From assembly GCA_009665115.1 (NCBI GenBank), contig WJXE01000027.1:1-13681 (forward strand): a stretch of 13,681 nt of DNA, read 5' to 3'. The notes below the pieces were generated by a model. It did not search any database. It saw only the letters and a program-made list of their open reading frames with translations, and was not told the DNA's origin. The translations under genes and the position numbers were made by a program. Origin of the DNA: Nitrosopumilales archaeon (GTDB taxonomy: Archaea; Thermoproteota; Nitrososphaeria; Nitrososphaerales; Nitrososphaeraceae). Each line of letters opens with the position of its first letter. Within the stretch, counting starts at the first letter, position 1. Positions 13,322-13,681 of the stretch are shown here, piece after piece.

Positions 13322-13681
13322 TTATGACGGATTCGCAAGTCGTTTTTCCTCCTTGTAAATCTTGAATGAGTGGGCAAACAGCTCTGGCTTTAGATCGATA
13401 AAAACAATTTAATCAACGATATTGTAAAATGGTCCTTCTGATAGGTATCAAGTTATTATCAAGTTGATCGATATGCACAAGGAGCTCTTCGTATTGCTGA
13501 CTGTGGTTATAATTTTTCGTTCGACAAATTTCTCATACGATGGAATCTCACATTTACTTGCTTTATATCATGATAATGAATTCGTGCTCAGCCGGTATCA
13601 TGGTGGGAATCTAAGAGTGGAGCTTTCGAGCTCTAATATTGGTACGTAGATCGATTGTGCATCGGTCCCTATGCTGTCCAC
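13322..13681 (-). pseudogene. Weak candidate decayed coding region at right edge
   Basis: This stretch upstream of thiDN holds no intact gene. One minus frame runs from the window edge to TAA at 13324-13322 and reads as protein-like segments interrupted by TGA (13600-13598, 13570-13568, 13450-13448) and TAA (13411-13409). The first segment (13601-13681) begins VDSIGTDAQSIYVPILELES; the last includes DLKPELFAHSFKIYKEEKR. The number of stops is about what chance would give, so only the composition supports a pseudogene. The first segment could alternatively be the intact 3' end of a gene entering from the right. Confidence 0.22.
13446..13465. repeat. Direct repeat TATCAAGTT, 11-bp period
   Basis: TATCAAGTT occurs at 13446-13454 and again at 13457-13465, one helical turn apart. 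The second copy, with the next two bases, also forms ATCAA-G-TTGAT. This could be a protein-binding site in the thiDN upstream region, but a pair of 9-mers in AT-rich DNA is weak evidence. Confidence 0.2.

Noticed and set aside
13464..13649. A 61-codon plus-strand ORF starting TTG with a hydrophobic N-terminus
   Set aside because: It has no recognised family, a weak start and no well-placed TATA box; the opposite strand reads at least as well.

Overview
The window looks like chromosome from an ammonia-oxidiser-type archaeon of the Nitrososphaeria (Thaumarchaeota), probably a soil-type lineage. The evidence is archaeal housekeeping genes (Gar1, SRP19, archaeal-type phosphoglycerate mutase, a ThiD-ThiN fusion), an F420-type luciferase-like oxidoreductase, AT-rich TATA elements about 25-40 bases before most starts, and frequent TTG starts with little or no leader. 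The lineage is inferred from protein flavour; there is no rRNA or tRNA to confirm it.

Layout. 1-740: Gar1 and SRP19 on the minus strand, two RNP proteins (rRNA pseudouridylation and signal recognition particle). 753-1372: a minus-strand DCC-family thiol protein followed, with a GTGA stop/start overlap, by what may be a small gene broken by one in-frame TAA. 1518-2375: a small SWIM zinc-finger protein converging on a GsiB-like KGG-repeat stress protein. 2470-5939: purine/one-carbon block: purD (+) converging on a minus-strand series purN, folD and 5-formyltetrahydrofolate cyclo-ligase. FolD makes the 10-formyl-folate used by PurN, the cyclo-ligase recovers 5-formyl-folate, and PurD makes the substrate of PurN. 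6033-7088: a metallo-beta-lactamase/beta-CASP nuclease diverging from purN. 7117-8801: an LLM flavin/F420 oxidoreductase with an unusually long leader, diverging from an archaeal HTH regulator with a Cys/His tail. 8871-11872: archaeal phosphoglycerate mutase diverging from a GalT-like nucleotidyltransferase plus a four-helix membrane protein. 11939-13276: ThiD-ThiN thiamine enzyme. 13277-13681: no confident gene; one minus-strand frame reads like a decayed coding region but this is weak.

Most genes are ordinary metabolism. The parts worth a second look lie between or at the edges of the obvious genes: short ORFs in leaders (1431-1496, 8190-8276, 10265-10381), a possible recently broken small gene (753-941), an atypical GalT active-site motif (HPHLN), and the bacterial-looking KGG stress protein. 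I found no tRNA, rRNA, CRISPR array, insertion sequence or defence system.
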